Translations under genes and position numbers: made by a program
The notes under the pieces: model-generated
Told to the model about the DNA's origin: nothing
The model's database searches: none
What the model saw: only the letters and a program-made list of their open reading frames with translations
Shown here: positions 1 to 9,119 of the stretch, piece by piece
Numbering within the stretch: the stretch's first letter is position 1
Layout: each line of letters opens with the position of its first letter
Assembly (NCBI RefSeq): GCF_900537085.1
Contig: NZ_UNRE01000003.1
Location: forward strand, 186,001-250,000
Source: Agarivorans sp. Alg241-V36
GTDB taxonomy: Bacteria > Pseudomonadota > Gammaproteobacteria > Enterobacterales > Celerinatantimonadaceae
Reading direction: 5' to 3'
DNA: 64,000 nt

Positions 1-35
1 CCAGTATTTCGCCTAGAACATATATTTCCACGACT

Positions 36-62
36 TGCTGAGTAGCTAGCACTTACTCAGCA
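36..62. repeat. Inverted repeat upstream of the AraC gene
   Basis: Nine-base arms TGCTGAGTA (36-44) and TACTCAGCA (54-62) are perfectly complementary around a 9-base spacer. No T-run follows on either strand, so this is either an operator for the AraC-type gene at 155 or the end of a transcript that started outside the window. I cannot decide between them. Confidence 0.35.
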
Positions 63-154
63 AATTAAGCTGCAAGTGAACAATTTTGTACAAAACCTTC
101 TGCTAATTCTGCGCTATGATGACAGCATACTTAGGCCAGTAAGGAGGCAAGCCA

Positions 155-979
155 ATGGCAATAGAACAAGCACGTTATCAGCTTGCCGACGAGTTAGGCG
201 GTATAGAAATACTGAATGCCCGTTACCAACACCAAAACTTTTCGCGCCATAGCCACGAAGGCTACACCATTGGCGTAATTGAAAGCGGCGCCCAACAATT
301 TTACCGCACCGGCGGTAACCATATCGCTCCACAAGACAGTATTATTTTGGTGAATGCCGATGAAGTGCATACCGGATGCTCGGCCTCGGAAGGCGGCTGG
401 TCTTATCAAGCCATGTACCCTACTCCTGACCAATTTGAACAACTAAGCCAAGAACTAGGCATTAAACAACAAGGCGCGCCTTACTTTGACCAAGCGGTGG
501 TACAAGATGCTGTGGTAGCTAACTCACTGCGTGCGACCCTTGCTTTACTTGCTAGCTCTAATAACCGCTTACAACGAGAAAGCATGGTTTACGCAAGTTT
601 GAGTTTATTAATGACTCGTCATGCTAAAACTGCGCCCAAGGCTAAGACACAAGCTGATGCAAGTAAGCAGCTAGGCTTAGTGAAACAGTTTTTGGATGAA
701 CAGCCGCAAGCTAATGTGTCGCTCAGCGAACTGGCTAATCTGGTTAATCTAAGCCCTTGTTATTTAGTAAAACAGTTTGTAAAACACTACGGTATTCCGC
801 CACATGCTTACCAAATTCAAGCTAGATTACGCTTAGCCAAACAGCTACTGCGCCAAGGTAATAAGCAGTTGGATGTTGCCTTAGATTGTGGCTTTCATGA
901 TCAAAGCCATTTTAGCCGCCACTTTAAACGGGCTTTGGGTGTCTCGCCTGGCCGTTATGCTAAAGAGCTTGCTGCTTAA
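155..979 (+). CDS. AraC-family transcriptional regulator
   Basis: 274 residues. The N-terminal half (about 15-160) is the cupin-like AraC ligand-binding region, with the HxHxGY-type stretch HSHEGYTIGVIESG. The C-terminal ~100 residues form the double helix-turn-helix, ending in the family signature around HFSRHFKRALGVSPGRY. A strong AAGGAGG site at 141-147 sits 7 bases before the ATG and fixes the start. Directly downstream on the same strand, 30 bases away, are the azlCD exporter genes, so it most likely senses an amino acid or analogue and controls that exporter (inference from order). AraC/AzlCD neighbours are common in Proteobacteria. The ligand cannot be read from the sequence. Confidence 0.93.
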   Translation: MAIEQARYQLADELGGIEILNARYQHQNFSRHSHEGYTIGVIESGAQQFYRTGGNHIAPQDSIILVNADEVHTGCSASEGGWSYQAMYPTPDQFEQLSQELGIKQQGAPYFDQAVVQDAVVANSLRATLALLASSNNRLQRESMVYASLSLLMTRHAKTAPKAKTQADASKQLGLVKQFLDEQPQANVSLSELANLVNLSPCYLVKQFVKHYGIPPHAYQIQARLRLAKQLLRQGNKQLDVALDCGFHDQSHFSRHFKRALGVSPGRYAKELAA

Positions 980-1009
980 GCCTGCCATTTAACCCTCTCA
1001 AGGAAGACT

Positions 1010-1732
1010 GTGAACAGTATTAACACCATTAATCATGTGACTTGGTCGAGCAAACTGGCCGCCTTTGCGAAAGGCACGTTAGCGGTACTACCGCTTACTA
1101 TTGCCGTGGTGCCTTGGGGCATATTAGCTGGCTCTTATGCCATGGAAGCGGGCCTTAGTCCTTTGCAAAGCCAAGCTATGTCGGCCATTTTATTTGCCGG
1201 CTCTGCCCAATTGGTGGCAACAGGCATGTTTAAGCTAGGTGCTGGTTTACTAAGCATGTTAGTCACTACTGTTCTGATCACCTCTCGCCACTTTTTGTAC
1301 AGTATGGCGATGCGTCCAAAAATCAGCGGATTACCGCTTAAATGGCGACTACTACTGGGCTATTTACTTACCGATGAATTGTTTGCCATTGCTAATCAAA
1401 ATAAGGCTGAACACTTTGATCGCTGGTATGCCTTAGGCGGAGGACTAAGCTTTTACCTTGGTTGGAACATTGCCTCGGCAGTAGGCATTGTAGCTGGTGC
1501 TAACATCGAAAACCTCGACAGCTGGGGCTTAGATTTTGCCATTGCAGCCACCTTCATCGCGATTGTGGTGCCTAACATAAAACATGGTTCGAGCTTGTTA
1601 TGTGTACTAATCGCCTTGGTTAGCTCTGTAGCCTGCGAGTTATTTGCAGTGCCTGGTGGCCTGCTCATCTCAGCCTTACTGGCAATGGGTTTAGCCACCG
1701 CTTATGCCAAGTGGCGAGGAGGAGAACAATGA
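1010..1732 (+). CDS. azlC: AzlC-family branched-chain amino acid exporter, large subunit
   Basis: 240-residue inner-membrane protein with the AzlC features: an early FAKGTLAVLPLTIAVVPWG segment, an AILFAGSAQLVATGMF helix and an ITSRHFLYSMAM segment. AzlC works with the small AzlD subunit in export of branched-chain amino acids and analogues. The start is GTG at 1010 with AGGAAG just upstream (1001-1006); no ATG fits as well. The stop codon overlaps the azlD start in an ATGA arrangement, which implies translational coupling. Family assignment is strong; the substrate is inferred from the family. Confidence 0.93.
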   Translation: MNSINTINHVTWSSKLAAFAKGTLAVLPLTIAVVPWGILAGSYAMEAGLSPLQSQAMSAILFAGSAQLVATGMFKLGAGLLSMLVTTVLITSRHFLYSMAMRPKISGLPLKWRLLLGYLLTDELFAIANQNKAEHFDRWYALGGGLSFYLGWNIASAVGIVAGANIENLDSWGLDFAIAATFIAIVVPNIKHGSSLLCVLIALVSSVACELFAVPGGLLISALLAMGLATAYAKWRGGEQ

Positions 1733-2031
1733 TCTGGTTTACTATTTTCGCCATGGCCGCCATTGTATTTGCTAGCCGTTACTTGTTCTTAGAACCAAAG
1801 ATTCCGCTGCGCTTAAACAAAACCACCTTGCAGTTTTTGAGCTACTCGGCGCCTGCGGTTCTCACTGCGATATTTGCTCCAATTGTTTTCATTCGCGATA
1901 AACAATTAGATCTATCCTTCGAGAATCCCTATCTGCTCGCCGCCCTGCTAGCCGCCCTGTTAGCCTACTTCACCCGCAACGCGCTGATTACTACAGTGGT
2001 GAGCATGGCAGTATTCTTCTTGATTCATTAA
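1729..2031 (+). CDS. azlD: AzlD-family exporter small subunit
   Basis: 100 residues from the ATG at 1729, which overlaps the azlC stop (ATGA) and has GAGGAG a few bases upstream. A GTG six codons earlier would also be in frame but would put the ribosome site inside the coding region. Four hydrophobic segments account for nearly the whole chain, as usual for AzlD (about 100-110 residues). It is the obligate partner of AzlC in the inner membrane. Its stop overlaps by four bases the stop of the convergent STAS-like gene, leaving no room for a terminator between them. Confidence 0.9.
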   Translation: MIWFTIFAMAAIVFASRYLFLEPKIPLRLNKTTLQFLSYSAPAVLTAIFAPIVFIRDKQLDLSFENPYLLAALLAALLAYFTRNALITTVVSMAVFFLIH

Positions 2032-2408
2032 TCTTCTAACCAAGCTAAGGCGCTTTGCTCATCTTCAAATACTTGCACTTCGCCAGCAATAAACCAATTG
2101 CCCACTTTAGAGGCCCACTCTAGCCATTGTTGATGGCCTAAAATAGCTACTTTCTCAAAGTCTTGGCCATGCTTTAAACCTAGCTTTAAGTCGTCCCACG
2201 CAGCTCTTAGCTCCCAGCCTTCTAATTCGCTAGCATCAAAAAACCCGCGAATTTGCGGGTGCTCAACCTCAGCTAAGGCTGATTCAATGATAGGTGTAAT
2301 GGTTTGATAATCTTGATGAGTGAGTGTGCCGCAGGCTTTAAATGAAACCAATAAGCGGGTTTCTACTCGCTCAATGCCCACCGTAATGCCATGTCTGCGA
2401 ATTGCCAT
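2028..2408 (-). CDS. SpoIIAA-like / STAS-SEC14-type small protein
   Basis: 126 residues, soluble, no signal peptide. The order of segments (a strand around LLVSFKACGTLTHQDY, then IIESAL, then the central IRGFFDASELEGWELRAAWDDLKLGLKH, then KVAILG and a C-terminal EVQVFEDEQSALAWL) is that of the SpoIIAA-like family (PF11964), common in marine gammaproteobacteria as a single-domain protein of unknown role. It lies convergent to azlD with a 4-base overlap. No partner kinase or anti-sigma gene is adjacent, so no regulatory role can be inferred. Confidence 0.8.
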   Translation of the reverse strand: MAIRRHGITVGIERVETRLLVSFKACGTLTHQDYQTITPIIESALAEVEHPQIRGFFDASELEGWELRAAWDDLKLGLKHGQDFEKVAILGHQQWLEWASKVGNWFIAGEVQVFEDEQSALAWLED

Positions 2409-2529
2409 ACTGAGTTCCTTGTTAATTCAAACTTGCCCTACCAGTATGGTCGAGATTTGCTCACTCACAAGCTTAATTAAACACAATTCAATCTACCCTC
2501 ATTTGGCGATTGTATTTAAGCTAGTTTGA

Positions 2530-2934
2530 ATGCAAAATTCGCCTATGAAAGACTCAGAAATCATTACTCCCCTGCCTTCATTGATTCGCCGTATTGGTGG
2601 TGACAATGCCAAGCAAGCTAAACAATTAGCGTTAGAATCGGGTTGCCAACTAAAGCGAATTCGCCGTTCTAGAAACTGGCAATTGGTGGGAGAATTGGCA
2701 GACTTAAACGGCTTATTACAAGACTTAAAAAATCTAGAATCAGAGGACTTCAGGTATCTAACCACTAAGCTGGAACAAGGCTTAAGCCACTATCAAGATC
2801 TACTAGAACCTAAAGCACAACGCTTAAGCCGGATCTTAAAAGACAAACCAAATGCCACCTTAGCAGAGCTTATCGCCCTAACCGATTGCACCATGGCAGA
2901 AGCTCGCCAAGCGCGATTCGACGCAGAGATTTAA
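2530..2934 (+). CDS. Ribosome-recycling-factor-like family protein
   Basis: 134 residues resembling a Vibrio/Alteromonas family labelled 'ribosome recycling factor family' (PF12614), with the characteristic LPSLIRRIGGDNAKQAKQLA start, a KRIRRSRNWQLVGE block and a C-terminal TMAEARQARFDAE block. It is not the true Frr protein; its function is not established. Basic and helical, with no membrane segment. Two in-frame ATGs (2530, 2545) are possible and neither has a good ribosome site, so the start is uncertain by five codons. It is a monocistronic gene facing the GH16 gene. Confidence 0.75.
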   Translation: MQNSPMKDSEIITPLPSLIRRIGGDNAKQAKQLALESGCQLKRIRRSRNWQLVGELADLNGLLQDLKNLESEDFRYLTTKLEQGLSHYQDLLEPKAQRLSRILKDKPNATLAELIALTDCTMAEARQARFDAEI

Positions 2935-2945
2935 TATGAAACAAC

Positions 2946-2973
2946 AAAAAAGCCATAGCGTAATGCTATGGCT
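2946..2973 (-). terminator. Rho-independent terminator of the GH16 gene
   Basis: A 9-bp stem AGCCATAGC / GCTATGGCT (2951-2959 with 2965-2973) encloses a 5-base loop. Read on the minus strand it is followed by a run of T from the A-tract at 2946-2950, 20 bases after the stop of the GH16 gene. There is no T-run on the plus side, so it acts for the minus strand. Confidence 0.8.
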
Positions 2974-2995
2974 TAGTAACTAACAGGTATTTAGC

Positions 2996-5953
2996 TTATT
3001 GCTTGCTTAAGCTAAATTTATCGGCATTCCACTGCCAAGAGCCTTCCTCTCCCACTCCCATGATGCGAATAGTATGCTGCCCCTCACTCAAGGTAATACT
3101 GTCACTGATTGTATTGCTAGCAAATACATTCCATGAGCCAGTATTGCTGATGGCAGCACGAGCTTGCGACTGACCATCAACCAGTACTTCAATACCGGTA
3201 TTGGCCATCGTTGTTGCTGCATCAATACTCATGGTGTAACTACCCGCTTGTTCAATGCTAACAACATAATCGGCGTAGTCACCAGCTTGGTTAAAGTTGA
3301 TTGCAGAGCCACCATTAATCGAATAAACCTGAAAGCCATCGAAGATGCCACCAGTGCTAGCAAAGTTTTCTGCCTCAACATTAATAATCACCTCATCAGG
3401 GTTCGGTGTGGTATCAGGATTTCCGCTATCCGAATTTGGGGTAAATACCACTTTATCGGCATTCCATTGCCAAGCATTATCTGCCCCCACACTGATTAAG
3501 CGTAAGGCTTGCTCACCACCAGCAGTTACCACTAAGTTAGCGGTAATTAAATGGCTTTGGAAATTATCCCATCCACCTGTCGGACTAATACTGCTTACCG
3601 CAATAGATTCACCATTTAGTATTAGCTCTACTCCAGCATCATTCATAGGCGTAGCAACGTACATGCTTACGGTATAGCTACCGGCTGCAAGATTTACCGT
3701 ATAATCGGCATAATCACCAGTTTGGTTAAAGTTAATGCCTTGCCCACCGGTAATATCATAAACTTCAAAACCACCATTGGCTCCGCCGGTAGCAACAAAG
3801 CTTTGAGCTTGTAGCGTTACAAGCGTTGGGTTGGTGCTGCCGTCACCTGGATCTGTACCGCCATCACCGGGGTCTGTACCGCCATCACCTGGATTGGTGC
3901 TGCCGTCACCTGGGTCTGTACCGCCGTCACCTGGGTCTGTGCCGCCGTCACCTGGGTCTGTACCGCCGTCACCTGGGTCTGTGTCGCCGTCACCTGGGTC
4001 TGTACCGCCGTCGCCTGGGTCTACGTCACCTTCTAATACTTGAACAAAGTGAGCTCGCGCTCCATTCCATTGCCAACCAGAACTGCCTGAACTCATGATA
4101 CGCACAGTATGAGTACCCGGTTCTACTTCAAAAGAGCCCGCTAAATCAGTGCGTTTATTCACGTTCCAGTTTCCTGAAGCAGCAATATCACCACTGAGCA
4201 CCTCAACACCATCAATGAAGATTGTTGCCCCGATCCCGCTGGCAATATCAGTACCGGCAGAAACGCCAGCAAGGTAAGTACCGCCGCTGCCAAAATCTAC
4301 CTCGAAGAAATCGCCATAATCGCCACGTGTATTGAAGGTAATTACACCATTACCAACTCCCCAACCATAAACATTGTCATTCTCGACCTCTTCCCCCTCT
4401 TTACCAGTAGCGCCGTAATTAACCAACTCTAGGTCAAAGCGCTTACCAATTTGCAGAATGTCGGCAGAAACACTGATGGTTTTACTTGGAAGATCTGGAT
4501 GTGAACCGCTAAACGTTACACTACCAGCTGCTTTCGCACTTACCATGCCAGAACGATTAATATCAGCGATGCTTGGGTCACTTGATACCCAGTTCATTTG
4601 CTTATTAGTAACATTACTCGGAGTAAACTCAGGCACCAATACATAAGGAACGTCGCTTTGTATTTCAATATGGCTTTGTTTGGCTGCAATATCTTGCAGA
4701 GTTACAAGCTCTGGCGAGCCACTAATCGGGTTCCCCCATTTCTCACGATACGCTTCGCTACCGCCATACTCCGCCGCCACCCGGTTTTCACCCGGTTTCC
4801 CATTAAGGCCATCTCCGGTTTTAATGGTTGGATCCATGAAGTAGCGACCTCGCCAGTTTTGCTCAGTCTCGTCATTGGTCCACACTCTCACGTATTCAAT
4901 TTGGTGGGCAAAATCCAGTTCATTGGTACTTGGCATACCAAACCAATCGGGCATGGTTTCGGTATCAAGCAATAAGTAAAGGGGGGTATGGTAGTAACGG
5001 TTTTTCATCGAGCGGATTGGTTGCCCGTCAAAGTACCAAATAATTTCTTCTGGTCCCCAATAAAAACCGTAAACGTGGAATTCATCGGCAAAGTCGATAT
5101 CAGCCTTCCAGTGACCACCGTTTTGATAAGCGGTGTATTCATTACCCTCTTCATTCACGTAGGACATTTCTTCACCTTGATGAATAAATACCCATGAGTT
5201 CATGTTGTAATACGGTGCCCACTCAGAGCGACGACCAGACTGCTCATAAACATCTAACTCAAGTTTACTTTTAACGTGGCCTGGTTCATTAAATTGAGAT
5301 AAGTATTCTTTATCCTCTAAGGTTTCAGCGTATAACCAGAAACCGCTTGAGCCAATACCTACCTTAGACTTAACTTCAAAATAGCCATAGCGAATCGGGT
5401 TTACGTTTTGCACGCTGGCTGAGGTCCATCCGTAATACCACTCATTCCAAAAGCCATGCGGAGTATAAGACTCGTCATTATTAATGCTTAAATGAAGCTT
5501 GCCACCCTCTTGCTTAACGTTTTTAGGCGCAAAGACAGCTGGGGCACGTCCTCCCCAAATGTGGTTATTGGGTAGCCATTTACCACTTTCCTTGCCCATT
5601 AGGTTGTATTCGTTAAACTGCGGGCTATCAAACTCATCACTGAGCTCTTCTACCATTGTCCAACCGCCTTGGTTAGACAAATCTGACAATGGAAAATTTT
5701 GATGCTCTGGGCTAGTACGCTTAATAGCATCTGCTGGATCCCAAGGAGATAACCCATTTCCAGGCACTTGCTCAGGCTCTGGATAGGCTTCTTCAATGAG
5801 TTGCCCATCCGCATCGTGGTAACTGTCTGGGTACTGATGGAAAGAACCTTCCCATGGAGTATAAATTGCCTGTGCCGGAACACTGCCAAAGGCCAGCGCT
5901 AACGCACTCGACATTGCCAGAGCAATTGGCGATTTAGGCCATTTTGTAGACAT
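2996..5953 (-). CDS. Secreted GH16 agarase-type glycoside hydrolase with Ig-like and three CBM6-like modules
   Basis: 985 residues. A signal peptide (1-29, ending AQA) leads into a GH16 catalytic domain (about 90-365) with the ExDxxE motif ELDVYE at 232-237; E232 is the expected nucleophile and E237 the acid/base. Then come a Big_2-type Ig-like domain (about 425-500, WVSSDPSIADINRSGMVSA), a CBM6-like domain (about 505-640), a nine-unit DPGDGGT linker, and two more CBM6-like domains to the end, each closing with WQWNGA or WQWNADK. GH16 enzymes of this build in Agarivorans, Vibrio and Alteromonas cleave agar-type galactans outside the cell. Beta-agarase is the best guess; porphyranase or carrageenase cannot be excluded by eye. 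It is alone, with no sugar-uptake genes beside it. Confidence 0.9.
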   Translation of the reverse strand: MSTKWPKSPIALAMSSALALAFGSVPAQAIYTPWEGSFHQYPDSYHDADGQLIEEAYPEPEQVPGNGLSPWDPADAIKRTSPEHQNFPLSDLSNQGGWTMVEELSDEFDSPQFNEYNLMGKESGKWLPNNHIWGGRAPAVFAPKNVKQEGGKLHLSINNDESYTPHGFWNEWYYGWTSASVQNVNPIRYGYFEVKSKVGIGSSGFWLYAETLEDKEYLSQFNEPGHVKSKLELDVYEQSGRRSEWAPYYNMNSWVFIHQGEEMSYVNEEGNEYTAYQNGGHWKADIDFADEFHVYGFYWGPEEIIWYFDGQPIRSMKNRYYHTPLYLLLDTETMPDWFGMPSTNELDFAHQIEYVRVWTNDETEQNWRGRYFMDPTIKTGDGLNGKPGENRVAAEYGGSEAYREKWGNPISGSPELVTLQDIAAKQSHIEIQSDVPYVLVPEFTPSNVTNKQMNWVSSDPSIADINRSGMVSAKAAGSVTFSGSHPDLPSKTISVSADILQIGKRFDLELVNYGATGKEGEEVENDNVYGWGVGNGVITFNTRGDYGDFFEVDFGSGGTYLAGVSAGTDIASGIGATIFIDGVEVLSGDIAASGNWNVNKRTDLAGSFEVEPGTHTVRIMSSGSSGWQWNGARAHFVQVLEGDVDPGDGGTDPGDGDTDPGDGGTDPGDGGTDPGDGGTDPGDGSTNPGDGGTDPGDGGTDPGDGSTNPTLVTLQAQSFVATGGANGGFEVYDITGGQGINFNQTGDYADYTVNLAAGSYTVSMYVATPMNDAGVELILNGESIAVSSISPTGGWDNFQSHLITANLVVTAGGEQALRLISVGADNAWQWNADKVVFTPNSDSGNPDTTPNPDEVIINVEAENFASTGGIFDGFQVYSINGGSAINFNQAGDYADYVVSIEQAGSYTMSIDAATTMANTGIEVLVDGQSQARAAISNTGSWNVFASNTISDSITLSEGQHTIRIMGVGEEGSWQWNADKFSLSKQ
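3834..4026 (-). repeat. 21-bp tandem repeat coding the DPGDGGT linker
   Basis: About nine in-frame copies of a 21-base unit encode DPGDGGT, with variants DPGDGDT, DPGDGST and NPGDGGT, between the first and second CBM6-like domains. It is a flexible, acidic, Gly/Pro-rich linker typical of secreted polysaccharidases. The near-identical copies make it prone to copy-number change; because the unit is a multiple of three, the frame would be kept. Boundaries are approximate. Confidence 0.85.
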
Positions 5954-6346
5954 GATTTTCGTCCTTAAATATCACCGCTTCTTTTATGCGGTATAAATGA
6001 ATAGTGCACACTTACGCAGCACCGATTAGCTCACCACTAGAGTGAGATCAGTTAGCACTAAACCAGCAGCTCAAAGGGTAGCCGCCGAAGAACGTTTACT
6101 TAGGAAGAACTATGCAAATGCGGTGAATATTCACACGCCTTGAAATACTAGTTGACCCATTACTGTTATATTTTTGTTTTGGTTGTGGCTTATGGTTACG
6201 CTAAAAAGCAAGTTTGAAATCGCTACCAAAAAGCTACACTGCCCTTTTTATCAACAAATATTTATTTTACGAACAAAAATATTAATAGCAACTTTTAGAA
6301 TAAATATTCAAATATAATATTAAATTAGCAGGATATATATGATGAG
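5954..6346. other. Intergenic region upstream of the GH16 gene
   Basis: An AT-rich gap holding the GH16 promoter, which I could not place with confidence. One small inverted repeat, CTCAC-N7-GTGAG (6030-6046), lies about 80-90 bases upstream of the GH16 start and could be an operator. The part from 6160 to 6346 shows only AT-rich sequence and no open reading frame of note. Confidence 0.4.
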
Positions 6347-6373
6347 AATATGGCAATAAGCTATTGCCATATT
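6347..6373 (-). terminator. Hairpin downstream of the RecQ-type gene
   Basis: A perfect 12-bp stem AATATGGCAATA (6347-6358) / TATTGCCATATT (6362-6373) with a 3-base loop lies 23 bases after the stop of the helicase gene. The expected T-run on the minus strand is poor (CTCATCATAT), so termination may depend on the stem alone or the hairpin may protect the 3' end. Confidence 0.5.
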
Positions 6374-6395
6374 TTATATGTTGAACTTGGGCCGC

Positions 6396-8345
6396 TTAGT
6401 TCAACTCAGGCCACAGCCGCTCTACTTGTTGCAGCGTATTTGCGTATGGCTGTTTTTCACATCGGGCAAAGCCAGCCAACTGGCGAAGTTTTAACTTGGT
6501 AGACCAAGGGCTGGTTACCCCAGTTAGAAATCGGCACGCCATTATTGGGCTTAACTGGACTTGCTGACTGGCCGACAAATGCTGCTTAAGCTCTTGCAGA
6601 TATACGGCAATATCCTCGTCAGCTAAAGGCTTAGGTGGAGCGGAATAACTCAGCTTAGCTACTTGGCCGCGACATACGCTACAGTGGCCACATTGCTGGG
6701 GGGCATTTTGGTCATCAAAATAGCGGGCCAGTTGGAAACTTAAGCAGCTATCTAACTCAAAAAAGCGCACCAACTGAGCTGTTCGCTTAATCTCTTTAGT
6801 TTGGTTTTGGTTAAAGTAGTCACTTAAACGGCTTGCTAGTTGCGGGTCAGCTAAGGCCTGAGCATCAACTTGATACACTTCGGTAATCTTTTTGGTTTCC
6901 AGCTCTATGCAGCCTTGCTCGGCAAGATACTCTAGGGCCGCAACTACCCTAGAGCGCTCGGCTTGGTATTGCTGATACAGGCTATCGAAGTTAAGGCTGC
7001 CCCATATTTTTTTCATTTGAGTATGGGAGAAAATCGCTTCGATAAAGTGTAATCGTTCACCAGAAAAACGCGCGAGCACGGCGCTTTTATCTTCTAGGAA
7101 CTTATATTTAAAATCAGCGTAATAGGCATATAGCGGCTTAATTAGGCCTTGGATCTCTAACTGCACTAACAAGGTTTTAAGCGGTAGCTGGCGAATGTTA
7201 GTGAGACTAGACAAGCTGTTGATTTGCACTTCCCATTGCTCGCCCTGGCGCTCCTCTTGAATGTTCGCCAATAAGGTTTGAATGCCACTTTGCTCTGGGG
7301 TATCACCATAGACGAAGTTTTCGACCGTGGTTAAGCCGTCTAAGTTAGCGAGGGTTAAGCATTGCGAAGGCTGGCCATCTCGCCCTGCCCGGCCAATCTC
7401 TTGGCTATAATTTTCTATGGATTTGGGTAAATCAAAATGCACAACGAAGCGAATATCACTTTTATCGACGCCCATGCCAAAGGCAATGGTGGCCACCACC
7501 ACTTGCAGCTTACTCTGCATAAAATCATCTTGAGTTTGCTGGCGCTGCTCATTGGCAAAACCTGCATGGTAGGCACGCGCATTAATGCCTTGCTGTTGAA
7601 GAAACTCGGCCACCTGTTCAGCGCTGTTTTGCAAGGTGACATAAACAATGCCGGCACCATTTTGCTGGCGAATAAAGTCTAACAAAGCTTGCTGCTTATG
7701 GTCGCTGCTGCAGGCTTGCACACCTAAATCGAGGTTAGAACGGTAGAATCCAGTTTGTACAATATCGTCTTCGGCAATGTTAAAGCGCGCCGCCATGTCT
7801 AATTTTACTTTTTTGGTGGCCGTGGCAGTTAATAACAGCACTAAAGGAATGTTAAGTTCTTGACGATATTGCGGTAGCTTTAGGTAGTCGGGGCGAAAAT
7901 TGTGGCCCCATTCTGAAATACAGTGGGCTTCGTCGACCACCAGCATTGATACCGGAACAGATTGAATAAACTGGCGAAAACGTTCGTTCTTAAAACGCTC
8001 TACCGAGACCATCAAAATTTTGGTTTTGCCGCTGCGCACCTCACCCATTACTTGCTTGCTTTGCTCGGCGTTAAGGGTTGAATCTAAACTGGCCGCTGCA
8101 ATGCCTTTGGCCTGCAAGAACATCAGTTGATCTTTAATTAACGCTAATAGCGGCGATACCACCAAGGTAAGGTGCGGCAGCTGTAAAGCAGTAAACTGAT
8201 AACACAGTGATTTTCCCGAGCCCGTTGGGAAAATCGCCAAACAAGAACGCTGCGCTAATAAACGCTCAACTACCGGAGCTTGGCCCTGACGAAAGCCGTC
8301 AAATCCAAAGCGTTGTTTTAATTGAGCAGATAAGTCTTGAGGCAT
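6396..8345 (-). CDS. RecQ-family ATP-dependent DNA helicase, long-spacer type
   Basis: 649 residues. The SF2 helicase core has Walker A PTGSGKS (40-46), DEAH (138-141) with the RecQ aromatic loop HCISEWGHNFRPDY, LTATAT, and motif VI QEIGRAGRDG. A four-cysteine zinc site (C534, C552, C555, C558; pattern C-x17-C-GH-C-SV-C) is present but sits about 200 residues beyond the core, whereas in E. coli RecQ it follows the core directly (about residue 380). The last 90 residues do not look like a classical HRDC domain. RecQ enzymes unwind DNA 3' to 5' in repair and recombination. This one is a divergent paralogue, and a canonical recQ may exist elsewhere in the genome. The start at 8345 has no strong ribosome site. 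Confidence 0.9.
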   Translation of the reverse strand: MPQDLSAQLKQRFGFDGFRQGQAPVVERLLAQRSCLAIFPTGSGKSLCYQFTALQLPHLTLVVSPLLALIKDQLMFLQAKGIAAASLDSTLNAEQSKQVMGEVRSGKTKILMVSVERFKNERFRQFIQSVPVSMLVVDEAHCISEWGHNFRPDYLKLPQYRQELNIPLVLLLTATATKKVKLDMAARFNIAEDDIVQTGFYRSNLDLGVQACSSDHKQQALLDFIRQQNGAGIVYVTLQNSAEQVAEFLQQQGINARAYHAGFANEQRQQTQDDFMQSKLQVVVATIAFGMGVDKSDIRFVVHFDLPKSIENYSQEIGRAGRDGQPSQCLTLANLDGLTTVENFVYGDTPEQSGIQTLLANIQEERQGEQWEVQINSLSSLTNIRQLPLKTLLVQLEIQGLIKPLYAYYADFKYKFLEDKSAVLARFSGERLHFIEAIFSHTQMKKIWGSLNFDSLYQQYQAERSRVVAALEYLAEQGCIELETKKITEVYQVDAQALADPQLASRLSDYFNQNQTKEIKRTAQLVRFFELDSCLSFQLARYFDDQNAPQQCGHCSVCRGQVAKLSYSAPPKPLADEDIAVYLQELKQHLSASQQVQLSPIMACRFLTGVTSPWSTKLKLRQLAGFARCEKQPYANTLQQVERLWPELN

Positions 8346-8378
8346 GTAATTGGGCTCTTAGTGGTTGAATAAATTGAT

Positions 8379-9119
8379 TTAAAGGGCGTGATATAAAGCA
8401 TGTGCAGCTAAGCCAATAAAGACGCTGGCGGCAACACTTAACAACGTGCCAAGCATTACATATTCGGTGAGCTTGCGATCGCTATGATCTTTTAAATCAC
8501 CAAAACGGAAAATAGATTTTGCCGTCACAATAAAACCAATAGCGGCAAATTGATGCAGCAGCACGCAAGTGAGCACTAAACTGCGCTCAACCATGCCAAT
8601 GGCTTGGCCAGCCATGGGTAAGTTTTGTTTTGGCTGTTCAGTAAGTGGGCTCCAGCGCTGCAAGATTAATCCAAGTACCTTTGAACAAGGCCCCCAAATA
8701 AGAATGTAAGCCAATATAATCACTAATACTTTGGCTTGCATAACTTGCTCAACGAGCACACTCACCAGTGGCCAAGCTTGACTTAGTTCCACGACCAATA
8801 ACATTAATACCGCCAGCTGGGCGAGTTGCTGACCCAGGTAATAACGGCCGCTATCGGGCAAGTAAGCACTTACCCCAGAAATTAACACACTGGCGATAAA
8901 CAGTGCCGCTATTGCCACCAACAATGGCCCAAGAGCTGGCACAAACAACAAACTTATTCCTGCAAACAGCACCGTGATAAGCAGGGCGCGAAAATACAAA
9001 CCCGCAGCGGCAAACTTACTTTGCCGAATAGCCACTAGCCAAGAGTTTGGTAAACAATAAAACTCTAGCAACAGATAAACTAAGCCAATACTAAGAGCGA
9101 ATTGCGCCAGTGTTTCCAT
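8379..9119 (-). CDS. DUF3307 integral membrane protein
   Basis: 246 residues with six or seven hydrophobic segments. The charged stretch FRFGDLKDHSDRKLTEYVMLGTLLS near the C-terminus (about 208-232) is the hallmark of the DUF3307 family (PF11750), whose function is unknown. Its start lies inside the 3' end of the SatD-like gene (29-base overlap), so the two are translationally coupled and probably act together: a soluble nucleotide-binding-like/HTH protein and a membrane partner. The helicase gene follows after 33 bases on the same strand and may be cotranscribed. Confidence 0.82.
   Translation of the reverse strand: METLAQFALSIGLVYLLLEFYCLPNSWLVAIRQSKFAAAGLYFRALLITVLFAGISLLFVPALGPLLVAIAALFIASVLISGVSAYLPDSGRYYLGQQLAQLAVLMLLVVELSQAWPLVSVLVEQVMQAKVLVIILAYILIWGPCSKVLGLILQRWSPLTEQPKQNLPMAGQAIGMVERSLVLTCVLLHQFAAIGFIVTAKSIFRFGDLKDHSDRKLTEYVMLGTLLSVAASVFIGLAAHALYHAL

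Noticed and set aside
3834-4026. CRISPR-like regular repeat
   Set aside because: The units are contiguous 21-base codon repeats without unique spacers and lie inside a coding frame.
3826-4098. Open frames antisense to the GH16 linker, with repetitive protein
   Set aside because: They arise from reading the 21-base linker repeat on the other strand; the minus-strand GH16 frame is continuous and has the domains.
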